Shown here: positions 34,437 through 47,004 of the stretch, piece after piece
How positions within the stretch are numbered: position 1 is the stretch's first letter
Layout: every line of letters starts with the position of its first letter
Source of the DNA: Apophysomyces variabilis
Taxonomy: Eukaryota; Mucoromycota; Mucoromycetes; Mucorales; Mucoraceae
Direction: 5' to 3'
NCBI GenBank assembly: GCA_002749535.1
Contig: MZZL01000398.1
Coordinates: 372,001-436,000 of the forward strand
DNA: 64,000 nt
Notes under the pieces: generated by a model
The model's database searches: none
Told to the model about the DNA's origin: nothing
What the model saw: the letters and a program-made list of their open reading frames with translations, nothing else
Made by a program: the position numbers and the translations under genes

Positions 34437-37054
34437 GAGCCAGTATTCAAAGACTGCTCAAGTACAGTTGATTAACGTAAGGTTCAGAAAAAATGTAAGA
34501 GAAAGAGAAAGAGAGAGAGAGAAAACGAAAAAAGAGCGAAAATGGGGTCGGGAAGTAAAGGGAAGGAAAGAAAATAGAGCACAAGGGGGAAGAGAAGGGG
34601 AGAGGAGGTTGAGATCGTACAGAGAGAAAGCGAAAAAAAAGGAGTTGGTCGCAAATTCGAAGAAGCGGGGATTGAATTAAACAAATGGCACGATTTGACG
34701 AAAGCATCCTAAAAATATTTCAGCATCAGAAATCGATGTTTGAATCGGGGTGTTGCTTTCGTCGATCGTCGAGTCATTGCCCTTGGAGAAAACTGAAGCA
34801 TCGAGTCGTTTTGCAGCGAAAATAGTGTATTTCTTTTGGCATCTTGGTCCTTGCCCTTTCTAATGTAGCTGGCAGTTGCTTTTTGCTGGACTGTACCTCT
34901 ACTTTACAAGGAAGCAATATCAACAAGCTATTTTATTAAAGCAGGGACGGTTTCGTTGTACTGAGTTTACACCCTTTGATCGGCGCTGCAAACCAGTTAA
35001 TAGATGTTTTTGGTAACTGGATGGCAACTATGATATCTTTCACTCTAGAACCCAAGGCCTAAAAGGTCGAGCCCAGTAGCCTGCAATAATCTCTCTTTCC
35101 GCAATGGAAGGGCCAACCCCAGTAATCGCTACTGATTTATGTTTATTGGAAGGAGGGGATAATGAAAATCAGCGATTTTGCTAAGCTATTAACCAAAGAT
35201 ATCGATATAAACAATGCATCCAATAATTCACAGGGCATAATATATAACCCGAGAAATAGGTAGCTGTATAGGATCAACGAAGCTAATGTTCTAATATGGT
35301 ACATTGCGTTGTGTTCTAATGTTTCCTCGGGTTGAACTAGAGCGAGCAACGTATTTATCACAGAATGTTCATGATGTCAGCCGTGGCAGAGCAACACAGC
35401 GCTGATGTTAGTCTACTACGATCTCATAAGCTGTGTTTGCAAGTTGGTCTCTGTAACGATATGCAATTGATTTATTCGCATACTTAGTAATATTTTTTGG
35501 ATATCTCTTTGGCAAGTTCTGTATAACAAGTTTACTTTCCGGATCAAAAGGAATTCCACACATCAGCCATCAGCTGTGCTACACACTTTTGCATTAATTG
35601 CAGGCAAAGGTCATAATGCCAATGAAAGTTTTAAAGTGTATTTGCCACTTTCTAGTAGGCCACTGACTAATTTTTCAAGAAAGCAAGTTCAAGTCGAAAG
35701 GATTCATGACAGTCATCTCAAGTGCGGCCAAAGAATATGAAGAAGCGATTTGCGCAAACTTTGGGAAAAAGAGAGCACAGTACCTGTTAGTTTGCATGTC
35801 CAACAAGAATGATGAAGACTTCTGCAAGTCGATCACAGTGAAAGATCGTAAAGCTATGGCGGAATACATGTGCAACAAGATATGCGGCGTCGACCGTTAG
35901 TGGCCTACAATTTTCAGAAAATCGAGGCATCAGTGACATATCCGAATCATTAGTGAAATTAGTTCACTCCACCTTTGGTGTGATCTCCATCGACGACAAT
36001 ACTTTGAGTGCCAAATGTCATTTGTTCTTAGCCTGGTTATTGCAAGTTTTGAAGCGATTTGAGCAAAAAACTGGAACGGACTTATCGTAGTTACTTATTG
36101 TAATAACACCTTTTCAGGTTCAATGCACGAGCGGGGGTAGCTGCCCCGCCGAAAGCGATACTCAAGGAATTAAAATGTCAAGGTTTTTAGGACAAAGATA
36201 ATACTGTTTATCTCTAGTCTCTTTTCTCTTCTGACAGTTACCGGCATACATCTTTATGGTTGATGAGTGCTTCATTTTGCAAGTATGCCCATGTTGAAAG
36301 GGAAAAAACCTCGGGAAAATAAGGAACATCCGGATAAAATTGATCAAGAAGGCTCGAGGATACAAGCTGTGTCGGTCTGCCAAAAAGAATCATGCCCGGC
36401 AATGTACTGAAATCGCAATCATAAGACTACTCTGAACATCCGAGAAGTATTTGTATACATGATGGACAATAAGGAGGAAAGACCCCACGAATTTTGACAA
36501 CGTAGTTCCACTTAAAAAACCGTAGAAGAATGCCTTTAGTATTCCTTAAATTGTTATAAACTAGAGGGAACGAATCAAGAACAAAATCGAATGCTTCCAA
36601 AGCACCAACATAACTACTACCTCTTGTGATAGTATGCATCTAGGTCAATAACAGTTCAAGTCGACCTAATCATCGAATGGTTAGCCGGCTGATGTATATA
36701 TTATGCTGATCTGATAGTTATTATAAACAAAAGTGTGCTTCCTCAGAAGGGAGCACAACAGACGTAACAGCGTTACATAGACAATTCATGCGAAGTTCAT
36801 CGAGAGTGTATATCTTTTTGCTCGCTGTTTGTCCACACTAAAGCAGTACTGAGTGTCAACGATTGAACATACTGTCCCCAATTAACACCAAAACGATCTT
36901 CAGCCAACTCCCTAGATTTGCACTGTTCAATGAATGTAAAAAACGATCTGAAACAGACTTGAGCTTTTCCTATTGGACGGCGCAAAATAAGCTTCTAAGC
37001 ATCTGTTCAAACCACTGCAGTTCGGGAACACGTGTGACAACCAAAAGGTGAACC
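34437..37054. other. Long intergenic region between the Kelch and NTA1-like genes
   Basis: A purine run at 34497-34670 (GAAAGAGA-type) is a CT-rich leader on the Kelch strand and is probably its promoter and 5' UTR. One small ORF at 35706 is listed separately. The rest shows nothing recognisable. Confidence 0.45.
35706..35900 (+). CDS. Possible 64-residue protein, unknown function
   Basis: An ATG-started frame (MTVISSAAKEYEEAICANF) runs 64 codons and ends NKICGVDR. Charge pattern and codon use look protein-like, with four cysteines and no membrane segment. It may be a real small gene, an exon or a relic. No homology is recognised. Confidence 0.3.
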   Translation: MTVISSAAKEYEEAICANFGKKRAQYLLVCMSNKNDEDFCKSITVKDRKAMAEYMCNKICGVDR

Positions 37055-38197
37055 ATGAAAATAGGTACATTGCACGATTCATATGCGTAGATAAACATAC
37101 CAGTATTAGCTTGTTGCCAATTCGCTCCGAAATGGGGCGATCGAGAACATAATATGGGATTTGTTGATGACATGCTTGCAAAGTAGAGAGAACCAACAAG
37201 AAACGAGGAGAGTTCTCATAGTAGTCGCTAGGTATACACCTGGTGATATAGACGTCCTCGTCTTGCCCGAGATGGCTTTCACAGGAAAGTATTCTGTTTT
37301 TTTCCAGACCACCCTGTATGCAATCATTTGACGTGTCACTGCGAATTAGGCTACGTATACCATAACAAAGAAGAGATTGCGCCGTTCCTAGAAGATGCCG
37401 AGACAGGCCCTTCCGTACGATGGGCACAGAAACAAGCCGTCCGATTGGCATGTTTTGTTATAGTGGGATATCCACAAGTCGAGCAAGGTAATAAGGGAGC
37501 AATTGCATGGTTAATTAAGCAAACAAAAAAATTAGACGATAAAGGCTCCAATTATTACAACAGTCTATGTTGTGTAAATCCACGCGGTGAAATAATCAAA
37601 ACATATCAGAAGACATTTTTATATTGTACGGATGAAGGCTGGGCGAACGAGGGGCCAGGGTTTGTATCCATTTCCATTCCAGGTCTGGGCAAGGTGAGAA
37701 AAGCCAATGAGGATGACCATACATTAAGATTGGATGCTTAGGTGGGATTTGGTATCTGCATGGATATTAACCCCTATCAATTCAAAGCCGATTTTGAAAA
37801 ATATGAATTTGCCAAATACCACTTAAAAGAAGAAACAGATATCATCTTTTGCAGCATGGCTTGGCTGCAGCGGGAAGATGACAGTCAGCTACCCCGCATA
37901 GAACGCGTTCTTAATACAATTCAATACTGGGCAACAAGGATGATCCCTATTAAAACCGAGTGCACTTCATCAAGGCATACATATTTCGTGGCTTGCAATC
38001 GCACCGGTTCTGAGCGCGGTATAAATGATCTTCTACTTGCATGCATGCATCTTCTATTCAAAAAAGTACTTAAACTTACTATAGGCTCAACTTTTGCTGG
38101 CGCTAGCTGTGTGCTGGATATTTCCATAAAGGAGATTAGGCTGGCAGGATATCTTTTAGACAAGGAGTGTGATGTTTTGGTAGTGGAAGTACCTTGA
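37055..38197 (+). CDS. NTA1: Protein N-terminal asparagine/glutamine amidohydrolase-like nitrilase (NTA1 type)
   Basis: Six exons: 37055-37064, 37104-37182, 37232-37284, 37350-37693, 37742-38018, 38085-38197 (291 aa). Nta1 deamidates N-terminal Asn and Gln in the Arg/N-degron pathway. The nitrilase triad is visible: Glu in LPEMAFTG, Lys in YQKTFLY and Cys in GICMDINPY. NRTGSERGSTFAGASCVLD near the end is also typical. Exon 1 holds just ten bases (ATG plus seven). Intron 3 (37285-37349) begins GAAAGT instead of GTAAGT. The only GT nearby, four bases on, would shift the frame and soon stop, so either this is a rare GA-AG intron or the gene has been damaged. The other introns are GT-AG. Confidence 0.82.
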
Positions 38198-38868
38198 CGA
38201 AAAAGAGCCATGATTTGTTTCAATCATCATACTTAAAATAAAGATATAAATAAGTTGACGTTTGCATCATCAACTGTAAAGGTTATGTACAGTACTGCAC
38301 ATTGCACCACATTCCAAGTCTTTCGGGATCGTCCTTATCCAATTGCCATTTATAATATTGCTGGTGCTATGATATAGCAGAGTCAGGTCCATCCTTCGTC
38401 CCCTGCAACTCAGTTAAAGGAAGCTCACGCAAAGTCGGCATCCACGAATAGGAAACAGGTTATCGTTGATAGAACCATGTGTTATCTGTTAAGGACGTTT
38501 TCCGTTGATGACGTATTGTGCATATCCATCTAGGGTTGTTGTAATTTAGAACGCGCGATAACCACAGTAGGCTGCAAAATGGCGGTAAGCACTTCTTCAA
38601 CAATAGCATACGCTCTCGGACATTCCGCTTCAACTACGGAACTGCCAATTGCATGTCAGTTAAGAAAAGTAGACATACAATATATTTTTTCTGAAACTTT
38701 GTAATGTCTCCTAGTATAAATGAAGTGGGGTGACGATCCAATGTCATTATATTAGAATCTGTAAATGGTACAATATATGTGTGAGGCGTAGAAAGAAGTG
38801 GGAGAAACAGGGATATAGGTATTCGCAATCTGAAAACCTAGTTTGTAAACAGTAAAACTGATATGCAG
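38198..38868. other. Tail-to-tail spacer between the NTA1-like and Ral genes
   Basis: Contains only 3' flanks. No exon or RNA gene is recognised. Confidence 0.5.
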
Positions 38869-39638
38869 CTACAGGATAATGCAACATGACCCTTCGCTAT
38901 CAGGTCCATTGGCGTTTTGTTGCTTGAGTTTTCGTTCTCTAATCTGGCGCATCAACATGGTGTATACTTCCTCTACATTTTGTCTTGTCTTGGCAGATGT
39001 TTCTATGTAAGGGCAGCCCCATTCTGCTGCCAGGGACGATGCTTCACTCCCTGTGACTTTGCGTAGATGTTCCAAGTCGACTTTGTTTCCAACGAGAATA
39101 AAGGGAACCTTTCAAGGGGAGAGAAGTCAGTGAAGAATAGAGAAATGCATTTATCTTACCGTTTCATCGTCTAGCACTCGCAAGATTTGGTCACGGAATT
39201 CTTGAGTGTGCTCCAAAGACTCTTGCTCACATACGGAGAAAACACAGAGAAATCCCTCACCGGAGCGGTAGTAATTGTCACGAATCTATAAATCGCTAAT
39301 GAGCTTCAGTTTATTTTGATATGCTGTATTTATCACTTACGGCAGCATATTCTTCTTGTCCCGCGGTATCCAAGATATCGATCTGACATTCTTGGCCATC
39401 CAAAACGACTTTTCTTCGGTAGGCTTGAAAGCAATAAAAATACAATCAATATCTGTTCTTTTACACTGGATAGCGGTGAAAGGATCATCATCTGCTTACA
39501 ATCAGCTTTCGTTGGATCGTACTCCTCGACGAAATCGCCATACATGTATTGCAAGGTCAGCGCGGATTTACCAACACCTCCCGAGCCAACCATGATAATC
39601 TTGTGCAACGGGAGAGTCTGTTTCGCCTTTTTAGCCAT
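38869..39638 (-). CDS. Ral-family small GTPase
   Basis: Four exons on the minus strand: 39638-39500, 39423-39341, 39285-39160, 39108-38869 (195 aa). All G boxes are intact: [10 protein letters not shown], the effector loop [28 protein letters not shown],  GNKVD and ETSAK. The D-PTKADSY effector loop and [16 protein letters not shown] identify Ral rather than Ras or Rap. The tail ends CCIIL; the CaaX box CIIL predicts geranylgeranylation and membrane attachment. In animals Ral drives exocyst-dependent secretion. Yeasts lack a clear Ral, so this supports an early-diverging fungus. Introns are GT-AG. Confidence 0.93.
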
Positions 39639-40361
39639 TCTAACTTGATGGGATTTGAACTTGTAGGAAGAAAAGAAAGAAGAACGTTTTTAAGCGCGAG
39701 AGGAACAACTGCACGTGTGCACAACCTATGTCGGAGATCGTTAGGAAAGACCGTCGGAGTTCATGTGCCTCGCTCAATAGGACCTAAATCGAGCAAAGCA
39801 AAAAGCAAAGAGACGAAGCATTCGCTCTTCACAAAAAAAACTATTGTATTTTTAGTCAACACACCATGAAAATCAATCAGATGCTTTTTATTTAATACAT
39901 GAAAGGTTGAGTCTATGGTGGGATGACCTGGATGGGAAAGGTAATGTAGTTTACCTGGGCATGGATTTGGAAGACATGGGAGAACTCAACTGGATACAAA
40001 AGCACCGAGGGAATAATTGAAGAAACGTAGTGTCTGATCTTTACAACATGCACTATCAAAGCGTTTGGAATCTGTCATGTAATCAACTATATTCTTTAGG
40101 GTATAAGCCAGCATTACCTTCATTAACCCTTTTTAGGTGTGCCTGATCTTCAGACCTACGATGTCTCTAGTTGGCTTTGTGTCAACCTTAAGGTTTGGTT
40201 CCTGTCATGTTATGCAACGACAGCTAAAATAGGCAACTTCAGACAATCACGGTAAAATTAGCAGCTTGTTTGCGAATGCTATCCGACAACTTGTTAAAGT
40301 CCAGCTTTTTGCTGTTTTATAGAAGGCAAAAGGGGTGTTGTTACATAGATTATCTCCTAAA
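39639..40361. other. Spacer upstream of the Ral gene
   Basis: Ral promoter plus the 3' flank of the CH-kinase gene. Nothing coding is seen. Confidence 0.5.
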
Positions 40362-43300
40362 TTAACAAACAACGCATTGTTCGTCTGACCCGCCATTCAA
40401 CTTTTTCCCTCGTTTTTTCATTAACTTATCAACAACGGCAGGGTCAGCATGGTGAATATTCTCCATTGCTAAAGTATGGGATAGTAAAGCAGGATTATCC
40501 ATGAGAGCTCGCTGCTCTTGTGGTGTCAAACCTAGAGCCTTTGAATATCGCCGGATACTTTCTGCTTGAGGATGATCCGACAAATCGGCGCTATTGATTA
40601 GATCGTTATCGTTTAGCATAGATGAGGAACACGAAGGTTGTCTTCTTCTGCCACCATCTTGATTGTAGAGTTTGGCAGAAAATACCCACTGCCAGTAACC
40701 CGTGTATTAGTATCCCATAAATCAAACCTTGCATGAACTCACATCGTATGAAGGTTGCTGATCGTTTACTTTTGGCGGACACGAAAATGCGTCCTTTTTA
40801 CATCCCTCATGGCAAATTAGAGCGCATGCTATAACAGAAAATAACCATAATTATAACGGATGTTATTTCTTTCTTGATCTTAGTGTACCTTCGCAGAAGA
40901 TGGCCTCCTCGACCATTAATTCTCCGCATACTTTACATTCAACCGCTATATCAATATTCATTAGGCATGTCGGGAAAAACTAAACAGATCCTACCTTTTC
41001 CGAAGGAAGTTGCAATATAACGGTGGGTGGTGTATTCTGCATCTCCTTCTTGTAAGAATGCGTTCAAAGACAATTCATTTCCGTCATCAACATCTAAGTA
41101 GTGACTATGACTGGTTCCATCATACACACTACGCCGCACATGACCAGATCTATTAGATATATTTCGATGACGAACTTCATGACTAGCCGTTGACTGGCGA
41201 CTCCGGGATGTGCCATTATTTCCTAACGATAAAATAGCGTCACTAATGGCTGCTTCTCCTTATCACTGTGCATTGGTATAACAAACCTTGTGTATTGGCT
41301 TCCTTGTTACTGTTATTTGATGTCTTTGCATACTTAAGGACCCACTGATGGTTTAAAAGTTGAGTAGCCGTTGGTCGGTCGTCTGGATTTTTCTGGAAGC
41401 AACACAACAAAAAGCTGTGCATTTCCTAAGCGAAAAAGTTAAGAAATTCGTGCTGTTTCTTTCTGTTCTTTCATTTACCTTAGAAATATTCTCAGGAAGT
41501 GGAGGATAGTCATCTTCCACTATACGAAACATAGCGGACATGGCAATTAAGTCTGCGTAAGGTGGCTTTCCAGTTGCCAGTTCCACAAGGGTACAGCCCA
41601 ACGACCTATGGAAAATTATGTAAGTATTGATCTGGTTATTTTTGATCTGACTTGCCATATATCGGCCTTTGTGGATGTTCCTTTAAGTTCGATTACCTCG
41701 GGTGCCACTATTAACAATGTTACATCGTAAATTCACGTATCGCAAAATAAGCTTACTCCAATTAGGCGTTCCAGACACCGAACCATCATCAGCACCTTTC
41801 AGTTTCAGATTTAAGGAAACACCAAAATCAGTCAGTTTTACGTCGCCCGTTTTTGTGGTCAATATATTGGCTGCCTTCAAATCGCAATGGACGACCTACA
41901 ATATGGTTCAACATACAATCGAACTTGATCTTGTCATACATCATTTGAATGCAAATATTCGAGTCCTTTCAGGATTTTAATGCAAAATGAGGCGACAAGC
42001 TTCTCCGGAAAGGCACCGAAAGCCTTCAAGGTCGAGACTAAAGATCCATTTTCTGCATATCTACACCGCACAATCAGTATAAAAGCACGTCGATATAAAA
42101 TAATAGTTACTCGAGGACAATATTAATATGGCGATCGCTTGGAATAAATCCCAAGAATTGAATTACGTTTGAATGCGATAGTGTCTTGAGCAGGCTCACT
42201 TCTTTCTGTATACCGTGATGTGTTTTTCAGTAGCTGTTCCGCTGCTTATCTACTCTTGTCTGCTACGTACCATCATCTCTTGATCTACATCTCCTTGGCC
42301 ATCTAGTGCAATCCGTTTCACGGCGACGATTTCGCCGGTAGCGAGGTCAAGTGCTCTGTATACCGACCCGAATTGACCCTTTCCAATGCAGTTTCCTAGT
42401 TGCTGCCAAGCACATAAGCTCTGATGTGTCTGTGAGGGTCAAAACGAAGCTTACATATTGAGCAGTAGTGGCTCCGTCATTGCTGCTTAGTAAAAGCGTC
42501 TCTCGCGCTGGATCGTCGTCGTTAATTTCCTTTATTGTCTTCATGGTTTGCTGGTCAAGCTTGTGACCAAGGCTTCCGGCCATGGATGCCCGATGTCTAT
42601 TAGGAACCGCTAGACTCTGCGGTCTTTTGGAAGAATTTTCAGATTGCTTGGTTCCTGTCGATGGTTTAGCTGACTTTGCATCCGTAAAGCCTCCCAAATC
42701 TGCTAAACCATCACCATCTTGATCTTCTTCACATCGAAATGTGGTGATAATAGGAGCCGAAGGTCGTCTGTGCCAGCGAACGCCCGCAAGTTCGGGATTA
42801 TTCTGTAAGCGCAGCGACCCTGAGGAGTACTTCTCGGTAGCTGTTGGCAACTGCAGCTGCTGTTTGGTGGAAGTTCGTAGAGGTGATTTCGGTGGACGAC
42901 GCGTGTTTGATGGACATGATGTATCCTCATACCAGTTTACTTCGCTTTCATTCTCAAAGAATTCGTCGTCTGGAAATAATTTAGTTCGTGAAGAAGCTGA
43001 GGAAACGGATCGGAAAGTGGAGCGTAGTTCAAGCGCGCGTGAAGATACAAATGATTCTTGTCGAAATAATGATTTTTTGTTGTTGTTTTGTTTCACGGTC
43101 GCTGCATCAAGTCCAGCAAAGATATCACGAACATGTCGATATTTCCCGTCATCGTCTTGATTGCCTGATCGGGAAGTACCACACGAGGCAAGGTCCGTGG
43201 TGATCTGTTCCAGTTCGTCAACCCCTTTTGTGGACATCTCCTCATTGCTATCAGCAAGTTCAATCGTCGATAGGTCATTCTTCTCCTTGCTTTCTTCATC

Positions 43301-44022
43301 ATTGTCTCTAATAATCTCCTTCTCATTGGTGGTTTGCTTTGTTGACAGCTCAGCAAGGGTGAGAATAGTGTTGATGACCTTAGATGAACAAAATTTATAT
43401 ATAGTTAAAATCAATATTCATGATTGGTTAAGTGATAAAGAGACAATTAACTTACCGCAGGCATATCCTTGCCTTCAAACAAATCAATAGTCTCAAATAG
43501 CTGAGACTCGTTTAGGCCAAGCTGATCATTCATCTTAATAAATTATCCTGTCCAGTTGTTCGACGCAGTTACCTGACGAGCTCCTTGTAGAAATCGCGTA
43601 ATGTTATCCATCTGTCATGGAGTTTCAACATTAGCACGTTAACAAACAGACTATCATTTACCTTAACAAATGCCAAATTTTTCTGGCCAACATTCTTTAT
43701 TGTGCCAGGCCGAAGTTTGTTGACGAGACTGAGAACATAATAAACATACTGAGCAGCAACACAAGGGTTTTTTTTCTTGGTTCCTCCTGTTTTTGTTTTG
43801 ACCATTATTGCAATGGATAACTTACTTGCATAAAACAACTCCATCCTTCAATTCTTGGTGTAATTGACCTTCGCCGATTGGGCGATCGAGTGTTGCATTC
43901 AAAAATTCTATGGCCAGCCTTTCGTTGTGTTCCAGCTGCTCTTGCTTCATTTTGTCAAATAATAGATTTGCGCCGCCTTTGTTTGTCAAACCGACACGAG
44001 GAGATGCGTATGTTGCTGTCAT
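40362..44022 (-). CDS. Multidomain kinase: calponin-homology, Cdc7/SepH-type kinase, C1 zinc finger, CaaX end
   Basis: Sixteen exons on the minus strand: 44022-43826, 43728-43662, 43611-43573, 43521-43456, 43378-42455, 42402-42271, 42205-42111, 42060-41940, 41895-41757, 41707-41656, 41605-41479, 41425-41287, 41222-40995, 40945-40889, 40828-40743, 40688-40362 (931 aa). Residues 25-140 are a calponin-type CH domain ([49 protein letters not shown]). A 290-residue disordered linker follows. The kinase (433-685) resembles Cdc7/SepH/Cdc15 of the septation network: [58 protein letters not shown] reads HCD (Cys551), while catalytic Asp552, Lys460 and DFG remain. A C1 domain (766-815) has HX12C and CX2C spacing. 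The protein ends CVVC, a possible CaaX box. Intron 10 is GC-AG. Exon 4 could start 12 bases earlier. Confidence 0.85.
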
Positions 44023-47004
44023 AGCGACAAAAATGAGACTTAAAACAGTGAGTATCGCCAGTGTGGATCGGGTTTCGTGAAGTGTAGGTGTGATTGATGA
44101 TAGACAACGAAGCAAAAAGAAAAACAAATAGGCCTTTTTACAGAACTCAAGTGAAAGAAGGAAAGAAAAATATCCTTTAACCCTGATGCTTAGTATTAAA
44201 ATGATTACTAAAATTATCCTATGGCTTATTCGCTTGCAAATGGGAGGGAGGCCATTTGTAAAAGAATAACTACTCCTGACCACAATAGAATCAAGAAAGA
44301 TGAGCGAGAAAGAAGACAATTACCTACTGCTCTATACCTGTGACAAACATTTACGCAGTTAGCAACGAAGTTTAATACTTGAGCCAATAGATCACTTTAC
44401 AACTGAAAAAATGTAAGAGGAAACCATTGTAAAGCATCATCATATCGAACCTCATAAAACAAGCTAAGAAACTCGTTGACTCCTAAAAACCTAGGAACGC
44501 ATAAGTGTGTTCATTTAGGCTGTGTCGAGTTAATAAACATCTCATTATGTAAGAAGAAAGAAAGTTGTTTGTTTGTTTATATGTACATTCTGCGTTCAGC
44601 AAATACCAGAAAATGCAAAGATGCTGCAAGATATACGCCTGCACAAAAAATGGTCCCTGTCTCTTTCCAAGCAATAGCATGTACTGATAACTTCCGTCGA
44701 TACGAACACAGGCAAATGCATAAGGTGGGTTACGAAGGGCTACTAGGTTGAGTTGTGACAGGAAGCAACAGTTTGACACATAGATCCTAAGCGTTGCTAT
44801 CTGTTGAACTTGGCGCACTCTAGTGAGATGCATTGCAAGTGTACCGTTTAAGAAAAAGGTTCATGGAAAAGCCATAAGCATACAATTGTAAGTTACGGCT
44901 ATGCTTGAATAGACTTGGTAATGGGAGGTATTTCACCCTGAATAAAGTAGGTAGGGGCGAATACCCCTATTGGCAAGGTCATCGGGCACAGTGACTTGAG
45001 ACGTCTTTTCTGGAGATGTAACTCGGAGAGATAGTCACATTAGGTATCCTGGATGATCCAAGGGTCTTAAGTAACCATAATCCCGTAGTCCAACGCAGTC
45101 AAGCAAGGAGAGATCTAAGACGTTGGGAGCTAAGACATGGAATAGCTCCATTGAAGGTTCCCAGAGACCCATCTATCTTTTTTCTCTCTAGGTTAACAAC
45201 TAGCTTCCAGGTATTAAATGGATATTCATAATTTAAAAGGAAGAAAATCCATTCTATGGTAGGCTCTGATATAAGGAACGATATCAGAATTGGAATTTCG
45301 CGATAAGCCTCTGTCGCAACAACATATTCACAATAGCGCGTATGATGAATCAATCGATAAGAATGAAGTTCTGGTAGGAAAGGCGGACATGGCTATGCAT
45401 TTTATTTTAACAAAGGATGTGAAGCTGCAAGCATGAATGTTAACCGATCTGGTAGAGTGAAGAAAATCCCTACGATTGCTAACAGATCTCGTACTATTTT
45501 GTTGAGTCTCTGAGTTCCATACGCTATTGGCATGATAAATCACCAAACAGGACACTTAGAGTCTCAAAGGCGATAACCACGCACCTATGTGTTATTTTTT
45601 ACGTGTGTAATGCGCGAACTCCAACGTCTTGGATAGACAATGATAAGAGCTCTATGTCTTGCGTCTCTGTTATCGGTCTCTTTTTGCTCTGTATCCTCTG
45701 GATAATTAACTGCGCTAAGCTTCCTCCATCCTAAACGATATTTCGGCCCAGGAAACGACTTTAGATGGGGTTTATAAAAGGATATTACTTATAGTCCTCG
45801 ATAAGTTCCAGAGATGCCTTTTCTTACATCTTTCATGCAGCAAATTATCCATTGCTTATAATTATCATCTTGAAAGAGCCATTCTCATCGCTTAGCTGAA
45901 GATCGCCTTATCGAAAGTAGTTAACTTTTGGGCGCGAAAAGATACGCAGAGTTTTCGATAAAGGATACCTTGTTAAAACATCTACAATTGAGCGAGTTGT
46001 CAGTCAGTACATTGTTGACTGAACGAAATCATAGTTACACATTTTGACTGATTTGCACGATTTTGATGTAGGAATCATCATTTTGCGTCCTTCTGGGGCT
46101 ACATCTATGAAGGATATCTGCTGTACTAACACGTTTGGTGCAAGTGCATCAGGCGATGGAGACATGCTGGTGGCACTTGTTCGACGTTCTTTTACAGCGT
46201 TTCAATGGCTTTGACCAATCGATCGCACTTTTTGAAAGTCATAAACTTGCCCATGTCCGGCAATCAAATTAAGCTTCAAATTGACAAAGTTCAACTAACA
46301 GATTTGCGTACAATGTCAAAATTAATGCAATGGTTCCGAATTTCTTTAAGCCACGTCTTCCGAAAAGAAGGTTAATTCTGGGTGCAGACCAGCACCCGGA
46401 CAAGACGTGTTCCCTCAACAAACATTCAAGTAGCCCTGTGGCAATCAAACTATGTGGCCAGCCTTTTGAAAAAGTCTATGCATGAGAGAAACGGCAGATT
46501 TAGTGGCATTAAAACCCTGTTTGACGGTTTGTTGACAAGCAATGGTATTAGCCGAGGTTGTCATTGCAGAAGCTGCGAGATGAATTTGCGGCTTCTTAGG
46601 TTCCTGTCAGTATAGTATTCATTGTTTGTAAAACCATAACCAATCTTTTACGCATGTGAATGGTCCAGACTCGTCATGACCAAAAGGTTAACTTAGGGGC
46701 TTATCTGCGTGTTTTTAAACCATATCCAGGGCCTACACGTCATCCTGCTTATGTGGCTCTTGAAACTTCGAAAGAGGGAAAGAACGTTAGCAGTAATCAA
46801 CCAACTCTGTTCGAAGGAGTAATCATCAAAGGGACGAAGGATTTCGTATAAAACTGAGATGGAGACCCTACAGCGAATAGAGCACTTGACGCAGTTTTTG
46901 TTTTGGTGCACCTGTCTGCAGAGTTAACTTATTTTGTATTTTCTCTGCAGAGTTACCAGAGGTATTACAATATTTCTTTAGAGGGAAGTGGTACATAGAC
47001 TTGA
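44023..47004. other. Gene-poor region
   Basis: Three kilobases with no complete gene recognised. Coding-like but unplaced frames lie at 46382-46615 and 46660-46851 (plus strand; the latter contains LRVFKPYPGPTRHPAYV). TCTGCAGAGTTA occurs twice within 46914-46958. It adjoins the coding relic, so some of it may be decayed mobile DNA. Confidence 0.4.

Noticed and set aside
34447..34707. Ser/Phe-rich open frames on the minus strand
   Set aside because: They are translations of the CT-rich leader of the Kelch gene.
43822..44319. Start upstream of the CH domain at 44319
   Set aside because: The extra 99 residues are hydrophobic leader-like translation; [11 protein letters not shown] at 44022 directly precedes the CH domain.
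46375..46400. GGTGCAGACCAGCACC hairpin
   Set aside because: An isolated 16-base imperfect palindrome with no flanking structure; likely chance.
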